Of a stretch of 64,000 nucleotides of DNA, positions 16,922-35,699 are shown in pieces (the first letter of the stretch is position 1; each line of letters starts with the position of its first letter). This stretch comes from Ascidia mentula (taxonomy: Eukaryota > Chordata > Ascidiacea > Phlebobranchia > Ascidiidae). A model generated the notes under the pieces. That model saw nothing but the letters and a program-made list of their open reading frames with translations. It did no database searches and was not told where the DNA came from. The position numbers and the translations under genes were made by a program. Location of the stretch: the NCBI GenBank assembly GCA_947561715.1, contig OX387205.1, positions 10,731,001 through 10,795,000 on the forward strand. Direction: 5' to 3'.

Positions 16922-18475
16922 TTTCTTGTTTTCTATGTTAACATACGTATCTATAAAGAAATAAAAAATACTTCAAATAGAGTCGCTTATAAAATACCCA
17001 ATGTGCGCAAAACCTTGTTTTCTGACTTACCACAATTTCAAACTTTATTTATTGCTTGCACTTTAACTAGAAAACGAGCGTTTCTCATTTACTCAAGCCC
17101 TCGATATATATTGAAACATACAATTTACTAAAAATGTACGTTTTCGCATTCGAAACAAAAACCATAAAAATAAAAAATATACCCTTTCTTCTGCACACAA
17201 TTACGCCACAACACAACTAGAAACGTCGACTGCCAGGAAAGCCACAACTCCCTGCAACCTTCCCTCTTACCATCTGCACGTGCAGAGGTAAAAAGAGTTC
17301 GTTTTTTCCTGCGCGTAACGCCCAGCATTGGAGAAGATCGATATTTCGTTGCGTCAAAAGGCAAGGAAATTACATTTATTGATAACTGCCAGCGCGACCG
17401 TGTCTTCCCTGCATTCATGCTAGGGCTCTTGCATTTACCGAGAGCCATACGTGAATATTGCGTTGGGCCAACAATCAATGCAGTAATTTCAGTGTCTCGA
17501 AAGCGAAGATGGATTAGTTTTGGTCAGTGTAGTGTTGTTTTCACGTTTTGAAGACGAGCAAGCACGGAATGCAAGCCTCTTTTCATGGCTTGCACCAAAT
17601 GCAGTAGAAATGCAGGCTGTATATAAGTTGATGCAAGTAAAAATGTTCCGAAATGCAGGTCGCGTTGTACTTTATAAATGACAACTTGAACATTTTGTTC
17701 CGCTTTTTCGCTATGAAGGATTGTATTTTTGGAAGTTTCAAGCTCAGGAAGTTTACTTTAGTCGGTTTTCTCCGGTCGCAGTTGAAGCAGCCGCGGCGGC
17801 GTGCTTGTGAATAATGCAAGATGTGCAGTCGCTTTATACGGTGTAAATTGACTGCTTTTACAAGCTAGGTTTGTGTTGGGTCAAACAACATGCACGATAA
17901 CTTACATATTTTCCCTTTTAATGTCAAAACCTATTGTAAACGTGTCTTTCTTTAGTTTAGTTTTGTTGTGATTTCCATTTATTTTGGAATTAGGTTGTTT
18001 AAAAACGTCTCTAAACAACATTTAGTGTCTAGAAACTAATCCATACAAGGCAAAATTCATAGTTTAACTCAGTGCTTCCCAACCTGCTTCAGTTCGCGAC
18101 CCACTTTTAATGCAAGTTTTATTGTGCAACCCACAATGAGATATGACTAAACGAATAAAAAACAATTATAATGCAATAATTGCGTGATCTAATAGAAAAC
18201 TGTAACATTTAGAAATGCTTCGCGACCCACCTGAAATAGCTGGTTGGGAAGCACTGGTTTAACTGACATTCCATTACAAGCACTTTAACAATTGCCAGTT
18301 CAATATTAAATACCATGTGAAATGGTTTGATAATTTTAATTTTCTTTTTTGTTCACAGCAGCAAAACGACATTTTGTATACGTGCGAATAGTGTGCAGGG
18401 TTACGTGTTCATTTTCATGCAATCGTTTCCTATAGTACTTTCGTGATTCCACTTAAGTAGGCTGCATTATTGGAG
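16922..18475. promoter_or_regulatory. Shared promoter region of the GABA-A alpha/beta pair
   Basis: This 1.55 kb separates the divergent start codons of the alpha (minus) and beta (plus) genes and must contain both promoters and 5' UTRs. A 187-bp hAT-type MITE sits at 18070-18256. Open frames in the region (for example 17128-17478 minus) look like chance. No core promoter motif was convincing. Confidence 0.5.
18070..18256. mobile_element. hAT-type MITE with 8-bp target duplication
   Basis: The element begins CAGTGCTTCCCAACC and ends GGTTGGGAAGCACTG, a perfect 15-bp terminal inverted repeat. It is flanked by gtttaact at 18062-18069 and 18257-18264, an exact 8-bp target duplication as hAT transposases make. 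At 187 bp it is non-autonomous. It sits about 220 bp before the beta-subunit start codon. A lone copy of the same end (ggttgggaagcactg) is near 2133. Confidence 0.92.
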
Positions 18476-21400
18476 ATGTTGAAGGGTTTCGTGTGGTTTG
18501 TGATCCTGCCAGTCTTGGCAAGGTTTGTTTTTTTTCTGTTTCCTGTTTAAAAATTAACTCCCAGGCCAAATAAAACGCATAATGTCTGAATACAATTTAG
18601 GGCTAAACTTATTTTTAGCGTTTTAGACTTGCATTGCAAAACGCTCTAAGCAACAATATATCTACATATTTTTTTTTTCTTTTCAATGCTCAGTTCAATT
18701 TGATTAAATAGGAAACATCAGTGTAACTTTGAAGCACAGGACCACGTGTGCGAGGACATCCATAATGTAAAGTAATATAAGCATTATTTGTGTGTAACGT
18801 TCATCAAGAACTAATAGAGAATAAACGTTTAAAATTCCACTTTCACTTCAGATCTGCTGCGAATTCTCGGGCGAACGACAGTTTGCAAAAGAAAATCAAA
18901 AACACTCTCGATAGTTTGCTCGGTGAAGGCTACGACATAAGGTTACGACCCCAATACGGAGGTGGGAAGAGTTGTAATCACTTCTTTCTTTGTATTGATA
19001 CGTGGTTCAATCTTGGTGTGACTAAGGCTTATTGGGAATGGCGTAAAATCCATTTTAATGTTGCTTACGTGTTGGTCATTTTTTGTATCTTTTTCTATCA
19101 CAATTTGCTCTTTAATGTGGTTGCAAACATAGCAAGCATAAATACTAAGCAGCTTAGAATATGCGAATCAAAATCAACAGAAAACCTTCAGCAAAAATTG
19201 CCTTTTTGGTTCGGCCCACTAAATAGAGCGGCGCATTTGAACCCAGCCGATAATGAAACGTCTTAATCTTTTTAAATACGACAGAATGCTTGGGTTTAGG
19301 TCACTAATGGAGGCTGCAATCCCGCATGTTTTAGCGATAAGACTGCATATGTGCAAGTGATTGATTTTGCGCTGGTAAAGGATTGGCAACCCCCCCCCCC
19401 CCTCCCCCCCCCCGAAATACAAAATCATTGGAAGATATTTTCGTTCAAATCTGTACACTTAAAAATATATTTAAATGTTTTTGTGAATGTTGCGCACAGT
19501 CATGGGTTAAACTGGTAGAAAAGCGAGCCATAATTGGAAATTCTTGAAAATCGCGATGGCATTACCTATATCAAGTAAGCGAGGCGTTTATTACGCCTTT
19601 CCCCCGAAGGACAAATCTAATCAGCTCCAGCAGGTGTTTACCATTCCCTTGTTGCCATTTTTCCTCTTTGGTGACAACACCTGATGACTGACAACATCAG
19701 TTGGTTTAAACGTCGAATCATAACGAACAGACACTTTACTAAAATGCGTAACTTGACAGGGGTTAATCGGAATACGTTGACCAAAGTAATCTTGGCATAA
19801 ACTATGGGAATGTATCGCCTATTTAATCGAACAAAAAGGCTTTTCCACTCATTTTACGGAACCCAAAGATCAAGACTTTAATTAAACTGAATTCTAGGTG
19901 TCGATTAAAGTGAGTGACTGGAAGTTTAATTAATCAAGTGTCCCCTTTCTACCACCCTTGATTGCTTGAACGTTTCCTGGTTTAAATCTGATGAACGTCA
20001 ATCACAGGCTTAACCAAAGCCCCAATCGAGTTATAACGATATCGCGATCAAATCTTCGCAAATCCCCCGTACTCGACAGGGGCAGCTCGCCACAACACCT
20101 TCAGTCGAGGCCGACTCACAAGATTCTGCACTTTGTGACTCTCAAATCGATACTCAATAAAGTTTTGCGGGCAGCCGCACGAGTGCGGATTACTGCGGAT
20201 TACCGGGTACTTCAAAACCTCTTCTATCTGACCGCAGTAATCAAAACACAACAGCCAGTAGAACCCGTTCTGTATCACTGATCGATTTTCCTACGTATGT
20301 GTGTTGCAGCTGACCCTCTTGCAGTGGGGATGAACATCGAAGTAGCGAGCATCGACAAAGTCTCTGAAGTGAACATGGTGAGAACACTAGTTATTTGTAA
20401 CGGGGAAACTGCCTCATTGCATTATGTTGGACGCCCGCCGAGGACGATCCTGTCACTGAAGACTGGTAGCCCTCTATATATGAATGCCTTGTTTTGTACT
20501 ACATCATACAACACAGTTCGTGATACAAATTCTATGCTATCTGCGACATAGTGATGCCAAGACTTGCTCCACCGGTAAAAAAAACACAGCCTTTAATAGT
20601 AAACCCACTTAATCGAAACGATTGGACACCACCTTAACGTATTCTGAACATTATTGCACGTATATTCAAAGCGAAAGTTTTTATTTCAAAACAACTGACA
20701 AAACGCCGCCAACCAGATTTTTCCGAAGATAAGCTCCTTGCACGCCTGGACAGAGGGTTACCATCCGTGTATCTATCCCATACTATAGCTTTAACTTAGC
20801 AGAGGCCTCAACGCAAGATAGAAAACATAAAACCCTTTAATGAAAGGTTTGGCCGTTTCTTTTGCGTGATTTCACATGTAGCATAGTGTTTATCATGAAG
20901 CAACAAGGCTCAGATTGAAGTCAGCAGATTTATTTGTAAAAAAATCGATTTCGCTTATGTAAGCATCGTCTGTTTCTTATTCAAATAATCTATTTGACTT
21001 CAATCTGAGCCTTGTTGCTTCATGATATATGCGAACCAAAGTAATTTGCTGTCGCAGATAATAAAACAATGCCGAACCGAGGGCTAGATTCCTCTACAGC
21101 TACTAAGCAAGTTAGCATAGTGTTTATAGTTTTGTCCAACAACAGACAAGATATTTAAGTTTGTTGTGGAAATAAGCTTATATCTTGAAGTTTTTTTTGG
21201 AAAACTTATAAAGAATAAATCCTAATGAAACATGCATGAATTAATATTTTTTTTCATTTACTTGATTTAAACTATTCTTAGATGTTCAATATGTTATGTC
21301 TTGCACTTTAACCGATTTTTTTGTGATTTTTAGGACTACACCCTGACACTTTACTTTCACCAACAATGGTTGGATAGTCGATTGGCATTTGAAGGGATTC

Positions 21401-24400
21401 CAATGAACTTAACGCTGGACAATAACGTAGTAGACAAAATTTGGGTAAGCTAGATTTATTCATTGTAAACCTACTTTAAAATCAGTGTCGCAAATAACAT
21501 CAAGTTTTGTAGCTTGCGAAAGGTTATTGACAGAGAGTTGGGCCTATAATGGGAATGCCCTAGTTCTTCAACTATTGTTAAATTCCCCACCGACCTTTCG
21601 TCGGTCACAAAAAGTTAGGAAGCCTTAAAACATTTTACCCTTGAGCCCTTGTCGTTTCACGGTCTTTCCATTAGGCAAAAACTTCGAAATATTGACAACG
21701 GCGGTGGTAATGGCCCCCAACCTTTGTTCCATTTATCCCGGTAAAAGGTAATGGTTGTAACGGACGTCAAGTTCTCGCTGGGACGTCATAGAATTCCCCT
21801 TTTTGGCGCGCACTCTTGGGGACGCGGCAACGATAGGGTCGGGAGGTTTCAACAAGCAATCTTCACCACTATGCAGCAAGGGCAAATGCCACAGCATGGC
21901 AACGATCCGAGATGGTCACAAGGGAGGGGACAAATTAACCGGCAATCCGGTTAAGCCTGTCGAGACTTGACGGCGTTCCCTAATCGAAAGACGTTCATCG
22001 ACCTTCGCCCGCGAACAAATGAGCGGTAATCGAATTGCGCCCCTGGACGATTCCACATAAAAACGATTTCTTAACTTCTGTTGCCAACCATGTGCTCAAC
22101 TGTCTCTTTCGACAGATTTCGGCCAACTGTGACTTTTTGAATATTCTTTTCCAAGATTGGTAATTTTGTCTACAGAGAAATAAATGGGTTGTAATGATTA
22201 TACAAATGCGGTAAAAGAATGTGAGACAAATGCCCTAAAAATGTGAGAATGGCGAAGAAATATCGACCATTCGTTTGCGTTCAGGTTTCAGGTAGAAGTT
22301 GCGTAACGTCGCAATCTGTGTAATTGCGTTTTAATGATGGAAAGTAGCTGTCGTGGATTCAGCCTTCTGGTAACCAGCCACGGCGCTAAGCTTATTGCGT
22401 CCATCAACGTCAGTATAATTGGATTTCCGTCATTTAAGCTAGTTTAAACATCAATAGACATTCAAGTTGTTGTTGGGCAAAGAATTCTGTTTGCTAAACA
22501 AAATTACATGGAAAGGGGAGCAAAACAACACGAAAACAACACCAATAGCCGAAATACATGTTCTCTATTGCACTAAAAAATGAACTTTTATGATGAGATA
22601 AAAATATTCCTTTAGCCAAAAGTAAAATAACTGAGCTGAAGAGTGTCTGTAAGTCGCTTTTGTTTCGTTTAATTTTTGTTTATAACTAATTTTGGGTTTA
22701 ATAAATTTTTCGGTTGGCGTTCGGCGGTAGGACCATGTTCTTAATTATTTATGCGCCTAACGAACTTGGCTCGTCCCGAAACGGCGCGCCGTTGTACTTA
22801 TAATGAAACGTACTTTCGAGTCCGGCGTGCCCCGTTTGACGAAAATTGATATCTTTCGGCTGATGAAAAATCGCGGATGTGGACTTTTGCGATAACTGCG
22901 TTTTGAAATGAACAGGAAAGATAACGATTTTTGATCAGCCAGATCCGTAACCTATACGCTTCATTTCTACGGCTTAAATCCCCCTGGAATTTCCGATAAC
23001 ACATAGTAGGGTACACACAAAGCGGACAAGTAATAATATGCGCCATAAATGTCACAAAACTACCTTTTAGTTCATAAAGCAAATCTCTAGAGAACAAGTA
23101 GGGGCTGAAAGGGAGCTTTTTACGTTTATAAACTTCGTTAATTTTATTGTGTGCAGGTTCCCGACACATATTTCGTAAATGACAAAAAGTCGTACATCCA
23201 CACTATCACAAGAAAAAACAGGATGCTCAGGATCCAACCAGACGGAACAGTGTTTTATGGTCTAAGGTGATTGGTGTTATGAAATGGGGCTTGTACTAAC
23301 ACTATCATTAAAATAAAGTTTCTTTAATCTTTTTACTATCATTAAAAGTTTCTTTGATAGTTTTTGACGGACTTTAGACTTTTTTTTCATTTACCGCTCT
23401 TTTATTGGCGTTGCCTTTTGAGCTTCTTCATCTGTACATAGTGTAAACTATAGAGTCCAAAATTTATCGTTAGAATTGACTCGAATTAAACCCGCCAATA
23501 TCAGGTATAATTTTTGTTTTTCGAGTCGAGTAGAGTTTTGAAATTGTTAACTTTCTAATCTACAACGGACCCAATCTCAGTAAGATCATCAAAAACAAAC
23601 AGCTGTATCTCTCTAGAGTGACAACGGATCTTGCATGCATGATGAACCTTCGTCGCTATCCACTAGATGAGCAGAACTGCACATTGGAGATTGAAAGTTG
23701 TAAGTTGCTTTTAAAGATGTATTTCAGACAGGCCAGAGTATATGGGAATTTAAAAGGTTTTCACGCAGTTCTCCCATTTGACTGTTGTCCATTCTTCATA
23801 TTTCTGTATCGATTTCCGTAAAGTTGGGAAGCTTTGATGTTATGGCATTAATAAAAATAAGCATTCCTGGCAAAATTGATCACAGACGACATAATTGTAC
23901 CAACAGTAACCCGCTTGCTGCGGCTTTTGTAACTGAAACGAGTAAAACTGTAAATGCAAAATAATTAACTTTTCGTCCTTTTTCTTTTACATTTTCCCAT
24001 GTTAAACACTTGTTTGGATTTCTTTGAATTTGATTCCCTTCCTTACTGGAAATTGATACAGTGCTTTGTTACATACAGACGGTTATACAACTTCAGACAT
24101 CAGTTTCTACATGCTAGGAAATGTGACCGGAATTTCCAACCTCAAGCTCGCGCAGTTTCAAGTCACCGACTACAAACTTCTCATAAAAAACAAGACTTTT
24201 GCAACCGGTTAGTCGGAAAGATCAGAAACCTGTTGTATGCTTGCTATATATCTCCCAATTTTGTGTAAACTTGTCAATTATGGTTTGAAAACATACTTTG
24301 TTATGGTATTTCAGAAAATATCAAATATAAGATGAAAGATATACATTCGCATTGTGATATTTTTAATCACAATTCTGTTGAACTTTCTGATGCGAAAGTA

Positions 24401-26886
24401 GATACGATAATTAGTGTGAAAAATATCAGCACCGCTCATACATACTTCGCAATATAAACATTACACCGTAACATTTTAAAGCACTTTGTGTGTGTGTTAA
24501 CTTGAACAACATAGCCATAAAGCCAAACGTTCGGGCAGTATCACATTTGTAACGCAACGAAGACCAGCTGTACCGTGTCCGAAGCTACCTTGTCATTGGT
24601 AAAGCCACATCGAATTTTATCCGAACGTAAAATTCAATAAATTAACTTTAGATGGAAAACCATGTCGTCTTATCGTAATGTTACGCCCATCACATGCATG
24701 ATATCGACAGCGCGGCTTATATGCACGTCACCAATTCGCAGAATAAAAGATTTTGAAGAAAACCGTAACACGGTGTTTAATCATGTGTACGGTTGCTAAC
24801 AGGCGATTATTTCTGCGCAGTGCGGGAGCGGCCAACTGCATTAATGCATTTGATAATATTAGATGCATTGTAACACGCGACCTAAACCTATGGTAAATTT
24901 CTGAGTGGTAAAATTCTCACAAACGTTAAGATATAGATTAAGTCATTACATGTATAAATTCTGCGTGAAAGCTCCGCCAAAGCGATTATTCAAAGGGAAC
25001 ATCAAAGCGATTGCTCTTTCCATTATCATGTCCACGCCCATCAGTTTTATTCTGTAAAATCTGTCACGGCTATGCGATCGATAAACACCATTTTCAATGG
25101 GTGCATTATTATTGCTGATCAAACCATAAAGATTACATATGTTGTTTCCTAATCTTTCCTGGTTTTTGGCTCAGCTCGTACAAGACTTGCACCAGCGACG
25201 ATCATAAAGTCACTTATTTTTCAAGAAAACTTCTTCTATTACTACAACTGCTTGTTTCTTTGTTAGGTTCCTATCCACGTGTATCCCTCAGCTTTAAACT
25301 GAAGAGAAACATCGGCTTCTTCATTCTACAAACGTATCTGCCTTGCTCTCTCATCACCATTCTTAGTTGGGTTTCGTTTTGGATCAACCATGAAGCAACG
25401 GCCGCAAGGGTCGCTCTCGGTAAATATAGCCAAATCCGTATATTCAATGACGTTAGTAATGAATGTAAAAACACTTGTTCCACTACAAATAGCGTTTGTA
25501 TTTTCGCTGTGGCAACATAATTCTATTTTTGTGCAATTATTCCTGCGCTAAATCGTAAGCGTCTTTGGAAGATATGTTGCAATCACGGCGCAAAATCGTT
25601 ATTTGTTTGAGTCGCAGTCTAAAATTTTTTGTCCAATTCGAGTTGTTAAGTCATGTTTGATATAACATAACAAGGGTAGGAGGTTTCCAAATGCGATAAA
25701 AACGTGTTTTTGACAGGAATTACCACCGTTTTGACCATAACAACTATCAGTACCAACGTTCGTCAATCTCTGCCCAAGATTCCGGACATCAAAGCGTTGG
25801 ACGTTTATCTTATTTGCTGCTTCGTGTTCGTCTTTCTTGCCCTTCTGGAATACGCGATGGTGAACTGCACATATTATGGAAATATCGCCAGAATAACCCA
25901 GAAAAGGTTGAGGCAAAGGATCCTGGACGCTCTCGAGGTAAATTCAAAGAACCTTTCAACGAGGCTTGGTGAAGATAATTGTGTCAAAACATGATACAAA
26001 CTCGCTAAATGGGGCCAAACTTACCGTCTTTATCACACAAAGCGTTTTGTTGCGTTTGCATTTTCTTTTTAAGAGATGGAGTGTTTATATTATTATCATC
26101 AAAATGAAAATTCGTACAATAATAATGGAAAATTGGACACATTAATCAATCTTATTAAAATTTCCATCATACATAGGAAGAAGAAAAAGAAAAATCGGCC
26201 AACTTTACAGCCCAGTTCAGTACGAGCGTGAACGAAGTAAACCATATCGACGTAGCATCGGTCCAGTCGCCAACTGACAGAAGAGGTTTGCATACACCAG
26301 GGGTAATGTCAACCCCTAGTCTTACCGCAAGGCACGCCAACGGCCCTCGAAGGCGACAAGTCAGTATTCGCACGCAGGTGTGTAAAGTAAACAAGAAGTT
26401 GTTCCATGTTTCAACGCGTCATTTAATATTTTTCAACCCCTTGAACGTCGGGCAGCTTGATTACGCTATTACTATATTTCCCCGCAAAAAGTACTTACAT
26501 AATATATTGTGTGTTACCACATATTTGGTTACACCGTGCATTAAGACTGCCATTAGTAAGACCACTTCATGTTTTAAGGTTAACAAGTGATGGTTCAATG
26601 TGTAGGAAGTTGATTTTACAACTTCAATATCCACCATTTTTAGGGCAAAGGGCGTCGCACAAGCAGGTACAGTTTCAGCAGTCGGCGACGGGGCAACAGC
26701 AACCAAGATGCCAAAAGTGTGGGCAAGTCCTACAACTTAACGACGCGCGCTCGAAAAACCCTCAAAACGCTAAAAGTACCTGCGATCAGAGACGTGAGCA
26801 TTATAGACAAAGTGGCTCGGATCGCCTTCCCGGCTTCGTTCGCCATTTTCAACTTCGTTTATTGGACATTTTACAATTTCTTCTGA
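18476..26886 (+). CDS. GABA-A receptor subunit, beta type
   Basis: Eleven exons (18476-18522, 18852-18961, 20310-20377, 21334-21444, 23157-23266, 23617-23699, 24079-24207, 25267-25419, 25717-25937, 26177-26377, 26644-26886) encode 491 residues. Beta subunits give the principal face of the GABA site. A short signal peptide ([15 protein letters not shown]) precedes [26 protein letters not shown] and [13 protein letters not shown]. The Cys loop is C156-C170, followed by LEIESYGYT. Loop C reads FATGSYPR, keeping the Phe, Thr and Tyr that contact GABA. M2 follows AAR (0' Arg267) with Ala at 2' and Thr273 at 6'. Ser282 at 15' is as in vertebrate beta1 rather than the Asn of beta2/3. M4 is [19 protein letters not shown], ending in FYNFF. 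Exon boundaries in the Cys-loop region look vertebrate-like. The gene looks intact. Confidence 0.96.
19388..19413. repeat. Poly-C simple repeat
   Basis: A nearly pure cytosine run broken by one T, in intron 2 of the GABA-A beta gene. Its length may be unreliable in the assembly. Confidence 0.8.
20891..21027. repeat. Fold-back element in a GABA-A beta intron
   Basis: The 33-nt arm 20891-20923 (starting tatcatgaagcaacaagg) is the exact reverse complement of 20995-21027. The arms are separated by 71 nt. The 13-nt word gcatagtgtttat occurs just left of the element (20881-20893) and again at 21115-21127. The structure is a small terminal-inverted-repeat element of unassigned family in intron 3. 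Confidence 0.75.
21540..22080. other. More GC-rich stretch within a GABA-A beta intron
   Basis: Part of the 1.7 kb intron 4 has clearly higher G+C than its surroundings and a chance-like open frame (21751-21954). I recognise no gene, RNA or transposon end in it. Confidence 0.3.
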
Positions 26887-27909
26887 GGCCTGCTGGTTTT
26901 GTTTTTTCCTTTTCTTTTAATTAACACGCATAGCGGAAATGCTGCAGCTGGGTGTTGCCATAAAAAGCATGAGGTGTTACGTGTGATTGATTTCAGCTCG
27001 GTGCGACATGATTTTAATATCGACCAGAATAGCCTAAAATATCAATAGAGATGTCCTTATTAATCACACAGGGGTCCCTATCCTCCTGGCCGCGGGCGGG
27101 TGTCGGTTCGTGTGGCATTTGTAACCTGTTTCTATACAGAAAAACATGGATCAATTTCGCAGCTATGATTTTGGACATGATTAACACAGCTGCGAATGCA
27201 GGTTGCACACTTGTCGAGCTACCAATAACATCGCTTGGTATTGTTTTAATTTGACTGCAGCCTGTCACTGATCGTACAGCGTTATGAAGAGTTCTAATTT
27301 ATACGTTTACTTTGCATATACTTTCGTTAAACCGGTTCTTAGTACTAAATAAGGTTGGGGTCCTTCGTTGTTTCGCACACTTACGTCAAATGCCCTTTGA
27401 GGGTGGCGCTTGTTTTGCAACGAAGCCATGGTTTAAATCATTTACTTCTGTTTTGGAATGTGCTGGGGTGTTTTTCACTGTGTGTGGACTTATTTTGCGA
27501 GTTGTTTGTTTTTCACGATTTGTTGACCACTGTTTTGCCCAATAAACTTCTTTCAGACAAACTTTCACTTTAATCTGATGCTGGATTAAGTCTGATGCTG
27601 GATCAACTTTGTTAATTGTTTTATAGATGATAGATGTTGGCGTACACATGAATTGGCATCTAAACCTATGTTATCAAAAACAGCTTTACGATCGTTGAAA
27701 TCGAGTCTCGCAAGCAATGTGTGTAGTTGTTATTTATTTGCTAAGAACGTGCACAATTTTACACCAAATATAGTTGAATTAGAGAAGTAAGATATTTAAA
27801 TTAAAAATACAATAACCTAAATATCGAAGTGGATTTACACAAAACAGTATTTCTGTTTAGTCAACGCTGCCTCAACGTTTCAACTCATTCAACCAATTAA
27901 ACGTCCCAT
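26887..27909. other. Tail-to-tail interval between GABA-A beta and DPP4
   Basis: This 1.0 kb holds two 3' UTRs. Candidate signals are AATAAA near 27541 (plus) and a minus-strand AATAAA near 27731-27736. Open frames here overlap on both strands without protein-like features. Confidence 0.4.
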
Positions 27910-34407
<6,498 letters not shown>

Positions 34408-35699
34408 AATCCCTCCTTAAACAAATATAACAGAAATTATACACATTTATAACTGACAGTTTAATCCCCTGTATTGTGCATAAATATCAAATCCACCTTA
34501 ATTTTCCTCAAAAAAATTATATTTTTGAACATATTTTTGCCATCTGTTGGCAGTGCATTGCATAGGGTATGCATGCTACTGGTTAATTAGTAAGCTGCCA
34601 CTTGTGTAGAACAACCAACAGTTCTTAATAATTGCCCAATCAACCTTTGTGCAACACAGAGTGGTACTGTTGAGGGCAAATATTTTGAAATTTACGATGC
34701 TGTAATTTTGGAATTTATAGTGTGTTTGTTCAATGGAGTTTGCGCAAACTGGCCAATTGTGCTTTCCACGAATTTATAAAAGTTTATTTAGTGGACAATT
34801 GCTATGTCATCAACACAAAGGCAACGGCTAACGTGTGCAATACATTCGATGCATGTGTATGTTAGGCTCATCCTGTTTTCCCATGTGAACTGCTGGACCA
34901 TGTTGCAGCCTAAATTGTTTCCTCTGGGCTGCCTGAGTTTTCAGTCTGGTGCTTGGTCATTCTATTCGATTCTATTTTATACCACTAGACTCGATGCAAA
35001 GCTTGCTCTGTAACGTATTTTCTTTCAATAGGAAGGGACGTTTGAAATTTTTACATTACGGAAGAAGGTAACAGGAAGTCCCTAAAATAGGTAATAAACT
35101 CTAAAGTAAGGTCACGGACGAACTCTATACGTCTAACAACAGAGTTAAGCGGTACCTATTTGTGGCCATCTTTGCATGATATATATAGTGTTGTAAAGTA
35201 CTTTAAATCTTCCAAGGTTTTCTTGTTAAATTAAATGGGAATATAAAATTGTTGTGCGACAGAGATAAAAATATAATAAATCTCAAGTTTAAAATCCTTT
35301 GGTTCTTAACACGGGAAATAAAACACTAGCTGTACTAAACTTGTTACTGCCACCTTGTGTCTTTGTTTGTTTGATGCAAAATCTCGCAAGATGTCGCTAG
35401 AGTTCTCGACAAAATGACTTCGCGTTTGCGACAACGCAACAGACAAAACGCAGTATTTACGACAAAACTTCCGATTTGGTTTAATTTCTGTATCACAACC
35501 GGTTCGGCGGCTGTTCATTTGAACCACGGTAATACGAAACCGAGGTCCCAGAGGTTAGAATGGTTGTAACAGTTAAAATCAGTATCGTCGTTAGCGAAAA
35601 TGACATGTTGTTATGGAAGCTGTTTTACGATTTTCCAGGTTTAGATTTTTAAATGACTGTTAATTTTTCTTCAACAATGTGCTACGGGTGACCAAAAAC
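34408..35699. promoter_or_regulatory. Shared region between divergent DPP4 and PKD2
   Basis: This 1.3 kb separates two start codons on opposite strands and should contain both promoters. It is AT-rich. I found no transposon ends or motif I would name. Confidence 0.45.

Noticed and set aside
21751-21954. Open frame in the GC-rich part of a GABA-A beta intron
   Set aside because: The composition explains the long frame, and the product looks random.
27014-27268. Overlapping open frames on both strands after the GABA-A beta stop
   Set aside because: Neither resembles a protein, and both lie where 3' UTRs are expected.
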